From Isoetes taiwanensis (taxonomy: Eukaryota; Streptophyta; Lycopodiopsida; Isoetales; Isoetaceae): 64,000 nucleotides of DNA. Below, one piece after another: positions 35,323-45,978 of the stretch. Numbering within the stretch: position 1 is the first letter of the stretch; the number at the start of each line of letters is the position of its first letter. The notes under the pieces were generated by a model that was not told the DNA's origin, made no database searches, and saw only the letters and a list, made by a program, of their open reading frames with translations. The stretch spans positions 15,058,245 to 15,122,244 of the forward strand of contig JAJEKV010000001.1 in the NCBI GenBank assembly GCA_021234155.1, read 5' to 3'. The translations under genes and the position numbers were made by a program.

Positions 35323-38300
35323 ATGGACAGGTAAGCATGTAAAGTACATAGTACGTCTTTCTTTTGTTTTCTGATTTGCTTCTGTAGGCCAAAGTGTATT
35401 CCGGAATACACTTTGCCCTTCAAAGAGCAAAGTGTATTAGGAATACACTTTGCACTTCGCCGATGGGCAAAGTGTATTACGGACTTTGCCCATTCTGGCG
35501 AGAATGCAAAGTGTATTCGGAATACACTTTGCCCTTCAAATGAAGAGCAAAGTGTATTAGGAATACATTTTACTCTACGCTGAAGGGCAAAGTGTATTCG
35601 GAATACACTTTGCTCAAATCTCAGATGGGAAAAGTGTGTAGGAAGAATACACTTTTACTCTCGCTGAAGGGCAAAGTGTATTCCGGAATACATTTTGCTT
35701 GTAGTTTTGAGAACGCTTGCTTTTTTCACTAAAATAACACACTTTTTAGCTGCAACAGACAACTTTTTAAGATAAAAATTACTCTTTTGAGTCCAATTAA
35801 GGCACAAGAAATTGACTTAGACTGACAACATTTTAGCTTGTTTTCCTGTCTTTTTCTGGCCTTTAGGGCACAAGATTAGTAAATGTTATTCTGGAATACA
35901 AATTTCGTTTGAATTTCTGTCTTAACATGGTTGTTTTAAACGTTTCAGTGGCAGGGAAGAAGGAAGCAAGAGGGCATCAAAGAAACTTCAGAAGCCCAAG
36001 CGTCCACACCCTCAGAAGCACACCGCTGACACAGATGTGCCCGCTATTTATGAGAACTATCAAACGCTATGGTTCGTGACCAGGGGTGCAGATGGAAAAT
36101 ACAAACCTGCTTGACGTTTTTTGTATCGCCGTAAAAATTTTGGTAACAAAAAGGCGCCCGACTCGAGTTTGTTAACCTTGGGACAATAAAAGATGTCTCC
36201 GAGGTTGCCGGACAAGGAGGTCAGGTGGGGAGGCTATCCTTCAAGACCTCCCAAGGCTTCATTGTTGTGGACATCGCATTCTTTAAAATTGTCAGTGTGC
36301 AACCCACAAGCACTATACAAATTCTTTTTCACACTCTGGGACAAAGCGAAGGTTGTGTTCATGTATTAGGCGAGGTTTGTTTCCAAAGACAAGCGAGGAC
36401 TTTCCTGTCAGTGAGTCCGAGCAATCAGATGGAGAAAGATCACAATCACCACCTTCTGCTAGTTCTTCAGGGAGGTCATCAGATAAAGGTTCTGAGGAAG
36501 AAGAAGAGGAAGAACCCCCTGCGCGGCCAAAGAAACTTAGCAGGCCAAGACTTACCATAGCTGCCAAAGAACCAAAGAAGCGAAAAGTACAGCAGCTTGA
36601 AATCACAGAAGTCCCCGAGGGAAGCACAAAAAAACAAAAGGGAAAAGGAAAAGCTCCCGGGGTAGCAATAAAAGAAAAGAAAGTTGATAAGACCTCCGAA
36701 AGAATGGAGGTAATAAATGCAGAAAAATTTGTACAAGGGGTGATCTATCTTCCTGTAACTTGCATGAGGCTGCCCCCAAAGAATGAAGCTGGTGAAAGGC
36801 CGCTTCAGGTTCGTAAAATTTATGCCGACCACTTAAGGAACCTGAAGGATAGAATTAGGAGCAATCCTAATGCTCATGTGGCGCCAATAGTTGTCCTTGT
36901 TGACAGGGAGCAATGCAACACCCCCCAGGACTATGACAGAGAAAAAGCAGACACTTACACTCACTACGTCTTGGGAGGAAATCATAGCTTCAAGGCAAGA
37001 AGGCAGCTGTACAAGGAAAAAAATAACCCCGGTATCTCAGAGTCCCGTATGCGCGCCTCTCCGTGGTCTCACCAAGCGAAGAAGCAAAAATCGTTGCCAA
37101 CACACACAATGGCGACAACGAGTACAAATTAAAGATGAGCTTTGTCGACAAGATCCGGTTCATGCACGGGGAGTACATGATTTTTAAAGAAAAATATGGG
37201 GAAGACTTGAAGAAACCAGTACTCCTTAGAACCCGAAGGAAGCTCAGCGATGGAGTCTTTGCCTGAAGTACGACGAGGCTAACAAACGGCAGTCACTCAT
37301 ACCGCATGACAACTGGTTTCAATTAGCCTTTAGAGACGGCAGAGTAAGTTTCTTTTGTATTCTGGAATAACTTTCTTGCCCACCGACTCGACTGACCGTT
37401 TATTCTTGTCTTGATTTGGGACCTACAAAACGAGATATTTACCATGTTCGAGCGTGGTGAATTGAAAAGTAAAGGAAAGGTCTCAGAAAAGAAAAAAGGG
37501 TCTGATGTCCCAAAAAAAGAAATGACGATAACAGTGTGGAGAGAAATGCAGGGCTTCACTGACATGGACATACTAGAAAGGCTACTGCAGAAGGTCGTAG
37601 ACAAAGAATTTACTCTAGAAGAAATGTCCAAGGAACTGCACAGGTAACAACGACAGAACTTTAGTCTAAAGTGTATTCCAGAATACACATTCCCTTACAA
37701 GCCGAAGCCAAAGTGTATTCCGGAATACACTTTTTTTTGCTTTCGACAAAAGTGTAAAAGGAAAACTTTTGTATTCGAATACACTATACACTTTTAAACT
37801 TAAGGAATACACGTCGAAAGCAAAAGTGTATTCCGGAATACACTTTGGTTTCCTCTTCTTGGTGTTTTCGTTTTTCGAAAAGAAGTCTTATTTTGTTTCC
37901 TTGTTGTTGACTTCCAGCCAAAAAAACGTTATTACGTGCCAAACGTGTTTAATGGAGCAAATTGAGCGTGGGACAGGGGACGGTGCAAAGAGCTCTATCC
38001 CATTGCTACATCCGACGAGCGTATTATTCAATACGCTCCAAATTTTGAGGGCTGGGTACGTGTTTTTACTGTTTTTAGAGTTTTCCCTTTGTGTTGCATG
38101 AAGCTAACTTTAACCATTAACAGAGCAAGAAGAAGAACAAGGACCTGCCAGAAGGTTTTATGCACTGGTGCGAACGGCCCGAGAAGAGAGGACTCTAGCG
38201 GACGGCGTGTTGTGTAGATCTTTGAGCCGTCCGGACTACGAGAGGTTTTCTATGTTCGATCAAAATAATTTTTATTCTATCATTCATGGGGACTGCACTA

Positions 38301-39176
38301 AGTTGCCAGGAAGTATAAAGCCACAAGATTTTACATTGGTTATAGCAGACCTGCCATATGGTTTTAAGATGAAGGATAGCCGCTACGACGATCAGCCTTT
38401 TAAAAACTCAGAATTTAATGCTTTCGTCGATGGAATTAAGCAGGTTACCACAGCAAAACACTGGCGTCTTGTTGTGTTCCATTCAAGCATGCAGGCCGGC
38501 CTTGTGGAAGCTACTTTCAAGAACCACTTCGGTTCCCCTATGCAAGCCGGTTATGAAAACATGGTCTGGTGAGTCCTACAATCAAAAGTGCCGTTCATGT
38601 GTTCTTTCTTTCAAGTTTTTATTCATGGTTGCAATTGTAACCCGTCAGGGTCTATTCTGGAATACGTACTTACTATTCTGGAATACGATCTTGCAGGTAC
38701 AAAACTAATATTAACTACCATGGTGGAGGACCGAGGCTGCTGAGCAAGGTTGAGTATCTCCATGTAGCTTACTGGAGTTTCGACGGGAAGCGTACCATGG
38801 AGCACTTCAACACTGCAACCTGCCAGAATTTTTCTAATGTCCTAGAGTTCCCAGCAGTATTACAGAAGCTCCAGGACCCAAGTGCACAAGGCAGAATTGT
38901 AAATCATTATCAGAAGCCACAGAAGCTAATCAACCATATTCTGGACATGTTCTCACGTCCAGGAGATTGGGTCCTTGATGCTTTCTCTGGCTCTGGTACA
39001 ACAATAGCATGTGCACTTAAAAAGGGCCGTAATTGTGTTGCTGTTGACATTGATAAAGAGGCTGTAGACTTCATCAAGATGAGGTTGTCTGCTCTACCAA
39101 CTCTACCAGATGAAAATCAAGAGTTAGGAGCTAAATCATCATCAGATTTTGCCAAGATGACATCCTACGAGATCTG
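35323..39176 (+). CDS. ParB-like domain fused to N4C/N6A DNA methyltransferase, spliced
   Basis: Exon 1 is only ATGGACAG (35323-35330) with donor GTAAGC; the acceptor TTTCAG at 35948 joins in frame to MDSGREEGSKRASKK. Later exons: about 36150-37343 (acidic SEEEEEEEPP, basic KKRK signal, ParB-like core with VLGGNHSFKARRQL, then EEAKIVANTHNGD), about 37434-37643, 37918-38055, 38124-38568 and 38697-39176. Introns end in AG and begin with GT. The last two exons join in frame as MVW-YKTN and form the methyltransferase. Known family logic: beta-class enzymes carry the catalytic box before the AdoMet box, as here. Breaks: TGA near 36110, frameshifts near 37045, 37260 and 38200, and TGA near 37950. 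Some are likely sequencing errors. Role: DNA base modification in the nucleus, guided perhaps by the ParB-like part. Confidence 0.75.
35331..35948 (+). repeat. Palindrome array in intron 1 of the methyltransferase gene
   Basis: Eight close copies of a 28-bp perfect or near-perfect palindrome lie between 35391 and 35698. The core is GTATTCCGGAATAC with arms GCAAAGT and ACTTTGC. Copies start near 35391, 35427, 35465 (half), 35506, 35547, 35587, 35630 and 35671. Separators of 8-25 bp are related (CCTTCAAAGA, CTTCGCCGATGG, CTACGCTGAAGG). Variants with TTCGGAA or TTAGGAA lack one central base, which may be a reading error at methylated CCGG. A further core sits near 35890. Confidence 0.9.
36720..37135 (+). 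other. ParB-like domain of the fusion protein
   Basis: The segment starts near MEVINAEKFVQGVIYLPVT, contains HVAPIVVLVDREQ and the signature GGNHS (36974-36988), and continues after a one-base frame change into PSEEAKIVANTHNG. ParB/sulfiredoxin-fold domains have a conserved G-x-H/R-R-x-x-A motif that binds nucleotide. GGNHSFKA is the eukaryotic-type variant, and the following EEAxxxAxxHN segment is also seen in ParB-like proteins. No separate helix-turn-helix part is obvious. Prokaryotic and phage proteins often fuse this domain to DNA methylases, which supports the gene model. Confidence 0.65.
37660..37850 (+). repeat. Second palindrome cluster, in a methyltransferase-gene intron
   Basis: Palindromes with core GTATTCCRGAATAC at about 37668-37690, 37710-37733 and 37823-37846, with a degenerate one around 37771-37810. 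The intron runs from donor GTAACA at 37644 to acceptor TTCCAG at 37917. Single cores also occur in other introns: TATTCTGGAATA at 37359, 38653 and 38674. Confidence 0.85.
38240..39176 (+). other. Methyltransferase domain, two exons, intact
   Basis: Exons 38124-38568 and 38697-39176 splice across a 128-bp intron (GTGAGT...TTGCAG). The N-terminal part has IIHGDCTKLP and the catalytic box DLPYGF (38348-38365), a D-x-P-Y form of the DPPY/SPPY motif. The C-terminal part has DAFSGSGTTIACALKKGR (motif I, AdoMet binding, 38977-39030) and VAVDIDKEAVDFI (motif II-like). This IV-before-I order is the beta class, which makes N4-methylcytosine or N6-methyladenine. Plant cytosine-5 enzymes and MT-A70 enzymes have different motifs, so this is not a usual plant methylase. 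L replaces the first P of the box; activity is uncertain. Confidence 0.85.
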
Positions 39177-39672
39177 ACCTCCTTTTACAAGCTCTCACGG
39201 AAGATGAAGCTACCTTTGCGAGCTCAAAGAAGTAGCTCTAGCTACTATTCTGAAGAGGCGTTGACACCAGCAAAGATCAAACAGTGCCAAAGGAGCAAAC
39301 TGAAGAGAAAGAAAAAGGTGAGACGAGCAAACCACACACTGAGGACTTCGATTTAGACCTCTGAGTTTTCGTTTGCTATATTATTTATTATTGGCTGCAA
39401 AATACTGCCATACTTACTGTACTGAAAGAAATTAATAAAAAAAAGTTTTACTTTTAACGTATTTTGGATGTCTTCGACTTCTTAGTAATGTTTCTGGTGT
39501 ATTAGTGTCTGCAATTCTGCCATTTTCAAGTGCTCCTTTCTACAAATGCGAGATTATCATTTTAAAGGGCCCCAAAATGCATGATATAATATTTTGTTCC
39601 ACTTAAAATCCCAAGCTTCTTTTGAAAATGATCATTTTTTCAATCTTGGTGTTTTTTTTAAGGGAATCTTTG

Positions 39673-39717
39673 AAACGGGAGTGATGCAACACTCCCGTTT
39701 AATTTGCAATCCTGTTC
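39673..39717 (-). repeat. Transposon right terminal inverted repeat with subterminal hairpin
   Basis: The hairpin GAAACGGGAGT-gatgca-ACACTCCCGTTT (39673-39700) is followed by AATTTGCAATCCTGTTC, the right inverted repeat. The left end has only one arm of this hairpin (CGGGAG). Confidence 0.7.
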
Positions 39718-40050
39718 CTGGTAGAACTTAGAGCCTGCATGGGGAATGTAGCAGCTAGCAAGAAACAATGGGACATGACCAGGCTCTAATACCATTACCC
39801 ACATGTAGCGGTTAAATGCATCAGACTTCTGAAGTGTGATCTTGCATGCTAAGGCATCCCTAAAGTAGCAAGCCACTCCACCGTACCCGCGTCTGCCATG
39901 GCGCTCATTAGCAAGTGAGAAATGCTGATATCCTCGAATGTCTGGCAATCGATGCCCTTCATACTCCCATGTCTCCTGCAGGAAGACGATGTCCATGTCT
40001 GCATCGCGATCCCATCAAGCCCGCGCCCATACGCCACGAAGCCCCTACAA
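39718..40050 (-). CDS. LINE C endonuclease, N-terminal part
   Basis: This is the start of the APE-type endonuclease. NCRGF (about 40050) and MDIVFLQETWEYEGHRLPDI (39996 downward) carry the QE metal-binding motif. RGYGGVACYFRDALACKITL and RYMWVMVLEPGHVPLF follow. The domain is cut at GSKFYQEQD by the transposon insertion and continues at 31438. The part after MDIVFL is open, so this LINE may have been fairly young when interrupted. Confidence 0.8.
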
Positions 40051-40159
40051 TTCGGGAAACAATGCGAAGACACTTTCCCTATCTTTGAATGCATTTGTGG
40101 ACCCATCTCGAGTGCCCGAGGGACGCCGGGCTGTGGTTGGAATAACTCGGGCAGCCTGC

Positions 40160-41366
40160 TCATGGGACCCTGATGGATGTGCTGCAGTTGTGGAAGGCCT
40201 CAATCTGCCCTCTCCCTGGCCCCGCACGGGTGCGATGCCCCCGGACCGCTCGCCCCTGCTGACGCCACTTTGTTTCGGGGAGTCTTTGCCGCCTCCGAAT
40301 CGGAGGAGGCACATATACCTTCATCTTGCCATTAACTAAACCAGCAGCCCCTCCAGCTTGTCGAATCTCTCTTATCTTGACCAACTCTTGGCTTCTTTCC
40401 CGTTGTTGTAGTGGCGTGAGATCCAGATCCAGGTATATGGACGTACCTTTCAAGCGACTGGTGCGGTGCAACAACAAAGATTTTGCCTCCCAATCCAAGA
40501 CTGCAAACTTAACTAGCCGAGGCTTCATGTTCGGTCCTCCGACCGTGATTGGACTCTTGATAACCAAATACTGTAATTGGAGCTTTGCAAGTACCAGGGT
40601 GGTAAGCTTACCTGGCAAATCCTCGCCTTGCTCCTCCGGCAATCCCCGCACAATAAGGTTGAGGCGGCGTGCCTGGATGTCTTGCTCCTCACGAAGTACC
40701 CGCCTGATTCCCTGAGCCACCTTGGCCTCTGGCATGGGGGGTGCTGGTGCAGACGACTGTGGTGCACTACGGACTCGTTGCACCTCCATTCGGAGGTCCT
40801 GTATCTCTTGCTGTAAGTGGGCCATATGGTTCTCTATATGTGAGCATCTTCCTGACATCTCCTGCCTGTCTGCCTTTGCTTCATCAAGGAATTGGAGCCT
40901 CCCCCGCACCGCTTCCACATCCTTTTCCTTAGCATCTATCCGACCAGCCATGCTTGTGACTTGTACAATCTGCTGTAGCAACCCCTTCATGTCAGCCCGT
41001 GCTTGCGCCATGTCTTCTATCCACTACTGGTGGACCTTATCCAAGCGGTGCCCCATCTCCGTGACTAGCTGCGTTGTTGCTTGTATCTTCCCTCTTATCT
41101 GGTCATGAGCCTTTTGGGCTCCCCTGCAATCATAATCCCCGAGCCGAACTTCCACAAAGGAAATTCGCTCCTTCTGTTGGAGAAGCTGCTTCTTGAGCGC
41201 AGCCCCTGGGTGATGCCTCCAAGCTTGCCAGCTTAGCCTGGAGGGAACCGGCCTATTCCTGTACAACCCTGATTGCCTCAGCCTGTGATACCTGCTCTGA
41301 TGGGGACGAGGTATCCAAATTGCGGGCTCTTTTCTTCAACGCATGCATGCTGTCAGGGGTTGCCAT
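40160..41366 (-). CDS. LINE C ORF1 protein (coiled coil plus RRM-like)
   Basis: The longest ORF of the family here (40160-41011, 283 codons from MAQARADMKG) covers a coiled coil (residues 1-70), a basic linker, an RRM-like core starting RLNLIVRGLPEEQGEDLPGK, and the C-terminal motif SIYLDLDLTPLQQRERSQEL. ORF1 proteins bind LINE RNA. Upstream the same frame continues through a TAG (HQ-stop-WIED) to 41266, and a likelier initiator ATGGCAACC lies at 41364-41366, followed by MATPDSMHALKKRARNLD and a second TAG. Both stops would be CAG with one C-to-T change, the expected result of deamination at methylated CAG. The C-terminal part below about 40300 is frame-distorted. Confidence 0.75.
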
Positions 41367-41567
41367 AGAGGGCCGGGACTGTCAGGTGGATTCCGTCGAC
41401 TAAAACAGAGGAAACACCATACAAATCATACATTGACGGAAAGCCTATTCGATAAGCTTTCCAACGAGCCCAAGAACACCTGAATCTGACACCGAAATCC
41501 CGAGTTATGAGCAAAAGAGCAGGGCTGAAACCCTAAGCGCCAGCATGAGCGCCCGAATCAAGTGACA

Positions 41568-44293
41568 ATTCTAACTAATAACTAGGTCATTAATTCCTTA
41601 CTATTCTACTTGAATTGTGAGCTTATAAATTCAAGAGCAACGTCATTGTTAACTCCTCCTTACTAAATCTATGTGACCCCTCGTCAACTTCAATATGGTC
41701 CCAACAATATTTAGCACAACAACTGCCTTCTACATGTGATTTGTTAGAAACAAACTAGAAAGCAGATTAGGGCATTTGCCACAACCATAGGTCTCAAAAA
41801 TAAACATTGAACTCAAGTGCTACCGTGCTAAAAGAAAGATGTTCGTTCCAAATCGCACATCATTCTATATTCAAGCATTATATGAATAAACAATGTCTTC
41901 AAAACAAAATGAATCAAAAGCTCAATGTCCAGGAAGAAATTGCTAAATACTTTATAATCGAATAGCACAACCACAACAATGCAAAACTTTTCACACACAT
42001 ATTACACCTACATCCAAAATGGAAACTCATAAATGCTATTCTATTCTCACCATCTTGGTTCTCAATTTTTTTTTTTGCACAATTAGCACATCTCCTGCTG
42101 CATCTAGCCCAACCTACTAGCAACATACTTGCACTCCATTCCTACTGGAAATAACCAGAAATATTGCTATTTTTAGCAAACAGTTTTCCTGCTATTTCCA
42201 AACTATAATGCGAAATTTCAGATTTACATGGTAGGTTATGAGTTCCGGGGAATTTCTCGAACCAAGCTCACCGTGTAATTCGACCAAACAAACAAGGCAA
42301 ATGCCAAACATGCGATAACCTAACCAACTATGCAACCAATCCAACTCAATCCATTCTCCAAGCCTGTGTTACTGCTAGTTTATTTTCAATGGTTCCTTGT
42401 CCATAATTCTTTCTCAAGTTGTCCACTATTGGTACACCCCATATCAGAGAATCAAAACCTTTTGACTGGCCCTAATTTTAAACACTCCTGGTGCTAATAA
42501 CAGGGGCCAGGCAGGATCAAAAAGTGCTCGAGGATTACTGGTTGGAGTTCTTATTTTCTGATTGACTCTTTTGCATGTCAGGAAAAAAAATTAGTAGCAA
42601 AAATAGAGTTTATATGTAAAATCCGGTATTTTTTAGTAGTAGGGTTCGAAAAATATTTGAGATATAACCAGGAAGTTTGCCTGTGTATGTTAGTATGTAT
42701 CGGATTTCCTATATACTAAAGCTCAAATATACCGAATTTTCTAAATATATATAAAGATTATAGGCTCTTTCATTAAATTGACACATAGCTCTTCTATTTT
42801 TTCTGGGTACAACTTATATCGGTTGAATTATTATAGGGGTTATGACACGTTGAATCTGGAGTTGACAGGTGTTGCTTTTTTTTTTCCTGAATACACTTTT
42901 CCGGCATGATCTTTGGTGAATGTTTTTCATCTCTGAGCTGCGTGGGATTGACCACATTCTCTATATGCATACAATTAAAATTTTACAAATATTAAATGGT
43001 CGGGAGCAAGGAAATTTGGGTCAGTAGATCCACGAGATTAGAAATGATGAGCAAAATTTTATTTGGCCTATGGCAGACAAGCCATGATTCGCCCTCTCGC
43101 TGCCTTGCTCTGATAATCACAATGCAAATATCAGAATCCTTGGAAATAGAGTACTTTGTCAAGGCTAAGATTTGGGCTCTAAGGAAAAATGCAGATCCGT
43201 GTTGCAGAAGCATATCATGTTTGAGCTTATTGGGATCGCCCCACATAAAAGAAAAACACCATTCTTTTGGTCTGGTTATAGCTAACTCTTCCTGCAATCG
43301 ACCGATCAAATAATGAACGCCCATATTGAATTGACCTATCAGAGGACACACTTACTGCCTTCTATTTTGCATTACTTTCTCAAGTTGGAATCACAGCAGA
43401 GGGCATCTGCTGCGAAAGACTCTGAGTTTCGGTATGGCCATTTTCTCTGTGGCAATTTCCAATCTTGCTGATTTCCAGAACGAAATTCCGGATCTTGCAA
43501 TGGCCGATTTCCAGAATGAATAATGCGGAGGCATGGATTGACAGAATTGTGCAGAGGCATGGATTGAACGAATGGTGCAAAGGCATGAATTGATAGCTTT
43601 GACAGAACAGCACCGCTGGCCTTTGTAGTTGTTAGGGATACCGAGAGACGATATCCTATTTTTCTAATGTATTTAGAGTTTTGGGATCGTTGTTTTTTTC
43701 ATAATGAATTTATTTAATGGTTCCAACCATTGTTTCTTTTTAACTCTTACCTCATGGTATCCAATGTCTAAAGACTATTGTTCCTTGGTACCTTGGTACC
43801 CCAATGCTTCATTTCTTTTCTCCTATCATGTCCATGGCTTCTCCCTTGGTCCTCGATGAACCTAATAACCCACTCTTAGAAAACAATAATGCCTAGCTAA
43901 TGGATAAGCATAATAACCCACCTCTAAGAAACAATATTGCTTACCTAGGGAAATATAAATCCATAGTCTATCTTTCTTGCATTGAATGCATGAGCCATAT
44001 AGAAGCCAAAGATTCTAAAGGCTATACCACAACAATGCTCTCAAACTAATTGTCTTTGATACTAAGACTTCCTCGCAATATCTTGAATAATCACGTTCAA
44101 AGGTTCAAATAGCATAGGTTTAAATACTATGCCACAAATATCCCCAAATGCAAGGGAGTTGGGAAAGAGAAATGTTCTCTGCTTTTGCTACCATTTTTTT
44201 CCGGGCGTGCAAAAGCATCAACCAGAAAATAAGAAGTCCAACCGGTAATCCTCAAGCATAACCCCCACTTTTTCGATCCCTAGCCAGGCTGCA
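41568..44293. other. Non-coding stretch
   Basis: AT-rich DNA without a supported gene. A 30-bp tandem repeat (GAGGCATGGATTGA units) occupies about 43526-43592. A short homopurine/T-run lies at 42062-42078. The last 100 bases before 44294 probably hold the promoter and 5' UTR of the SEC14-like gene. Confidence 0.5.
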
Positions 44294-45978
44294 ATGGCGC
44301 TGCCAAGCATTGTATCAGTTGCACCCTCGTCTTCCGTGTTCGATCCGTTTCAAGACTTGGAGCAGCTTCAACTTCTCAAATTACAGGGACGAGACAAGCT
44401 TAATCGCCCTATTCTCAGAGTTGTGGGCAAGTTCTTACCAGGTGAGACACACCTTAGCAGGCACAATATTCTGTAAAATACATTATCAAAATAACTCTTG
44501 CCTGCTGTCATTAGCTTAACATATCGAGGGCTAGCAGGAAAGGATCCACACATTAGATATGCTTGTCAGGTTATGACCATTGTTGAGCAAGATTTCACTA
44601 AATCATATACACTGTAACTTAATTTCATGTATTAGTGCTAAACTAGTGCTAAACTGATTGATGCAATAATACACTGCACCTAATTGCATTGTATTCGTGC
44701 TAAACTGATTGATGCAATAATACACTGTAACTTAATTTCATTGTACGTCTTAGTTTCTGACTGATTGATGCAATAATACTACAAATGATCGTCTTATTGC
44801 ATGCTTTATTTATGTATCAGGTCTCAATGAAGGAAATGTGGTAAAGGGAATCTGTTACTTGGCTTCAGAACCAAATGACCACTGCTTGGACATCAAATAA
44901 TTTCTAGAATAACTGCATGGACCATCAACTGATTTTGAAAATAAAAGTTTGTAGAAAGGCCTATTGCACAAATCACACAATATGATCAGACTATGTTTAT
45001 GATTTCACTGGTGATCAACCAAGTGAGGGTTTTCAGGCTACTTACGGTGAGACCCAAGGATTCATTTTACAGCCAGGCATCATTATAAAAAGTAAGATAT
45101 ACCCCACACGAGAATAACGAAAAACTGGTATATTGTAGGAGCCTGAGGCATATATTTGACTGCTATGCTTTTTGAAGTCCTTAAAATTATATGGCAGACC
45201 TTATACACTCGGGGGTGCCCACAGTCCTTGTAATTGGAAATATTTGCCCTCTCCTCCCTCAGATTTTTAAGAACAGTTAACGAACATCTGAGTGTTACTG
45301 CATAAGTACTGTTAGTATATGCTTACGGAATGTTACTGCATAAGTACTGTTAGTATGTGCTCCTAATTAAGAAATGTTGCAGCAACTGTAATTGACAAAG
45401 AAAGGCTGAAGAATTATGTCTTGCACAAGATCAGTAACGAGTTCGAACACACTAAATTTGCAATTCTTTATCTACATACCGCGGTTCAACGAAGTGAGAA
45501 CTCACCAGGAATCCTTACATTGTGGCACATTTATGAGGCACTATCAGCAAGAGTAAAGAGTAATCTAGAGGTAGTGTATTATGTACATCCTGGATTGATA
45601 TCACGGCTACTTTTTGCTACATTTGGACGATTCTTTTTATCTGATGGGTATGTATTTGCTTTTGCTTCAATTTACTCTATTTTATCCGATGGGTATGTGT
45701 TTTCTATTACGTGAGTTTACTCTATATATCTTCATCTCGCTTGTTCTGAGGACTAATTAATGTGCAGGCTGTATTCCAAGTTGAAGTACATCAGCAGAAT
45801 TGAATTTCTTTGGAATTACATGCAGCAAGAAGAAGTCAACATTCCAGATTTTGTGGTTGAGCATGATCATGAACTTGAAGACAATCCTTTGAAAGATTAT
45901 GGCCTAAGTGCAGATCTTCGTACCCCTAACCATGGTTCTGAGTTTCGTAGAACACCATATAGTTCTGGCATATATTAA
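44294..45978 (+). CDS. SEC14/CRAL-TRIO-like protein, 3 exons, 207 aa
   Basis: Exons 44294-44441, 45383-45647 and 45768-45978 join in frame across GTGAGA...TTGCAG and GTATGT...GTGCAG introns. The product starts MALPSIVSVAPSSSVFDPFQ, continues RDKLNRPILRVVGKFLPA, then YVLHKISNEFEHTKFAILYL, VVYYVHPGLISRLLFATFGR, FFLSDGLYSKLKYISRIEFL and IPDFVVEHDHELEDNPLKDY. This is the divergent CRAL-TRIO fold also found in GDAP2-like and p50RhoGAP-like proteins, and in the plant SEC14-like family of Arabidopsis At4g35750. Such proteins bind small lipids or act as scaffolds in the cytosol. No frame break is present and CAG/CTG sites look normal, in contrast to the transposons. It is one of two genes here that I consider intact. 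Confidence 0.85.
44612..44780 (+). repeat. Intronic tandem repeat, about 60 bp x 3
   Basis: Units share GTGCTAAACTGATTGATGCA, ATAATACACTG and TAATTTCATTGTA. It lies in intron 1 of the SEC14-like gene. A second short repeat (GAATGTTACTGCATAAGTAC with CTGTTAGTAT, twice) lies at about 45290-45360 in the same intron. Confidence 0.75.

Larger units (their letters stand above)
31439..39717. mobile_element. 8.3 kb DNA transposon with DUF7869-like and ParB-methyltransferase genes
   Basis: The left end GAACAAGATTGCGTATTAAG (31439) and the inverse of the right end, GAACAGGATTGCAAATTAAA (39717), form imperfect inverted repeats of about 25 bp. Both are followed by CGGGAG. The element interrupts LINE C: the flanks ATCATGTAC and CTGGTAGAAC are contiguous in LINE B (24655). 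A short duplication of CTG at the borders is possible but blurred. Inside, a minus-strand gene (about 35006-31755) and a plus-strand gene (35323-39176) diverge from a shared promoter region. Palindromic repeats fill the plus-strand gene's introns. The right end has an extra hairpin at 39673-39700. Confidence 0.8.
39718..41567 (-). mobile_element. L1-like LINE copy C, 5' part
   Basis: The upstream half of the split LINE. It carries the N-terminal endonuclease (39996-39718), ORF1 (about 41366-40160) and a 5' UTR to about 41567. Unlike copies A and B it continues past the AAGCTT at 41221-41226 into ORF1's true start and a leader rich in GGTTTCAGCCCTGCTC-like sequence. Joined to 28310-31438 it gives a full-length element of about 4.98 kb. 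Confidence 0.85.

Noticed and set aside
35391..35698. CRISPR-like array
   Set aside because: Repeats are full palindromes with variable and related separators, in an intron of a eukaryotic gene. No cas genes are present.
31439..39717. Bacterial contamination carrying a methylase
   Set aside because: The gene has several GT-AG introns and the segment is nested in a plant LINE whose flanks are continuous elsewhere in the window.
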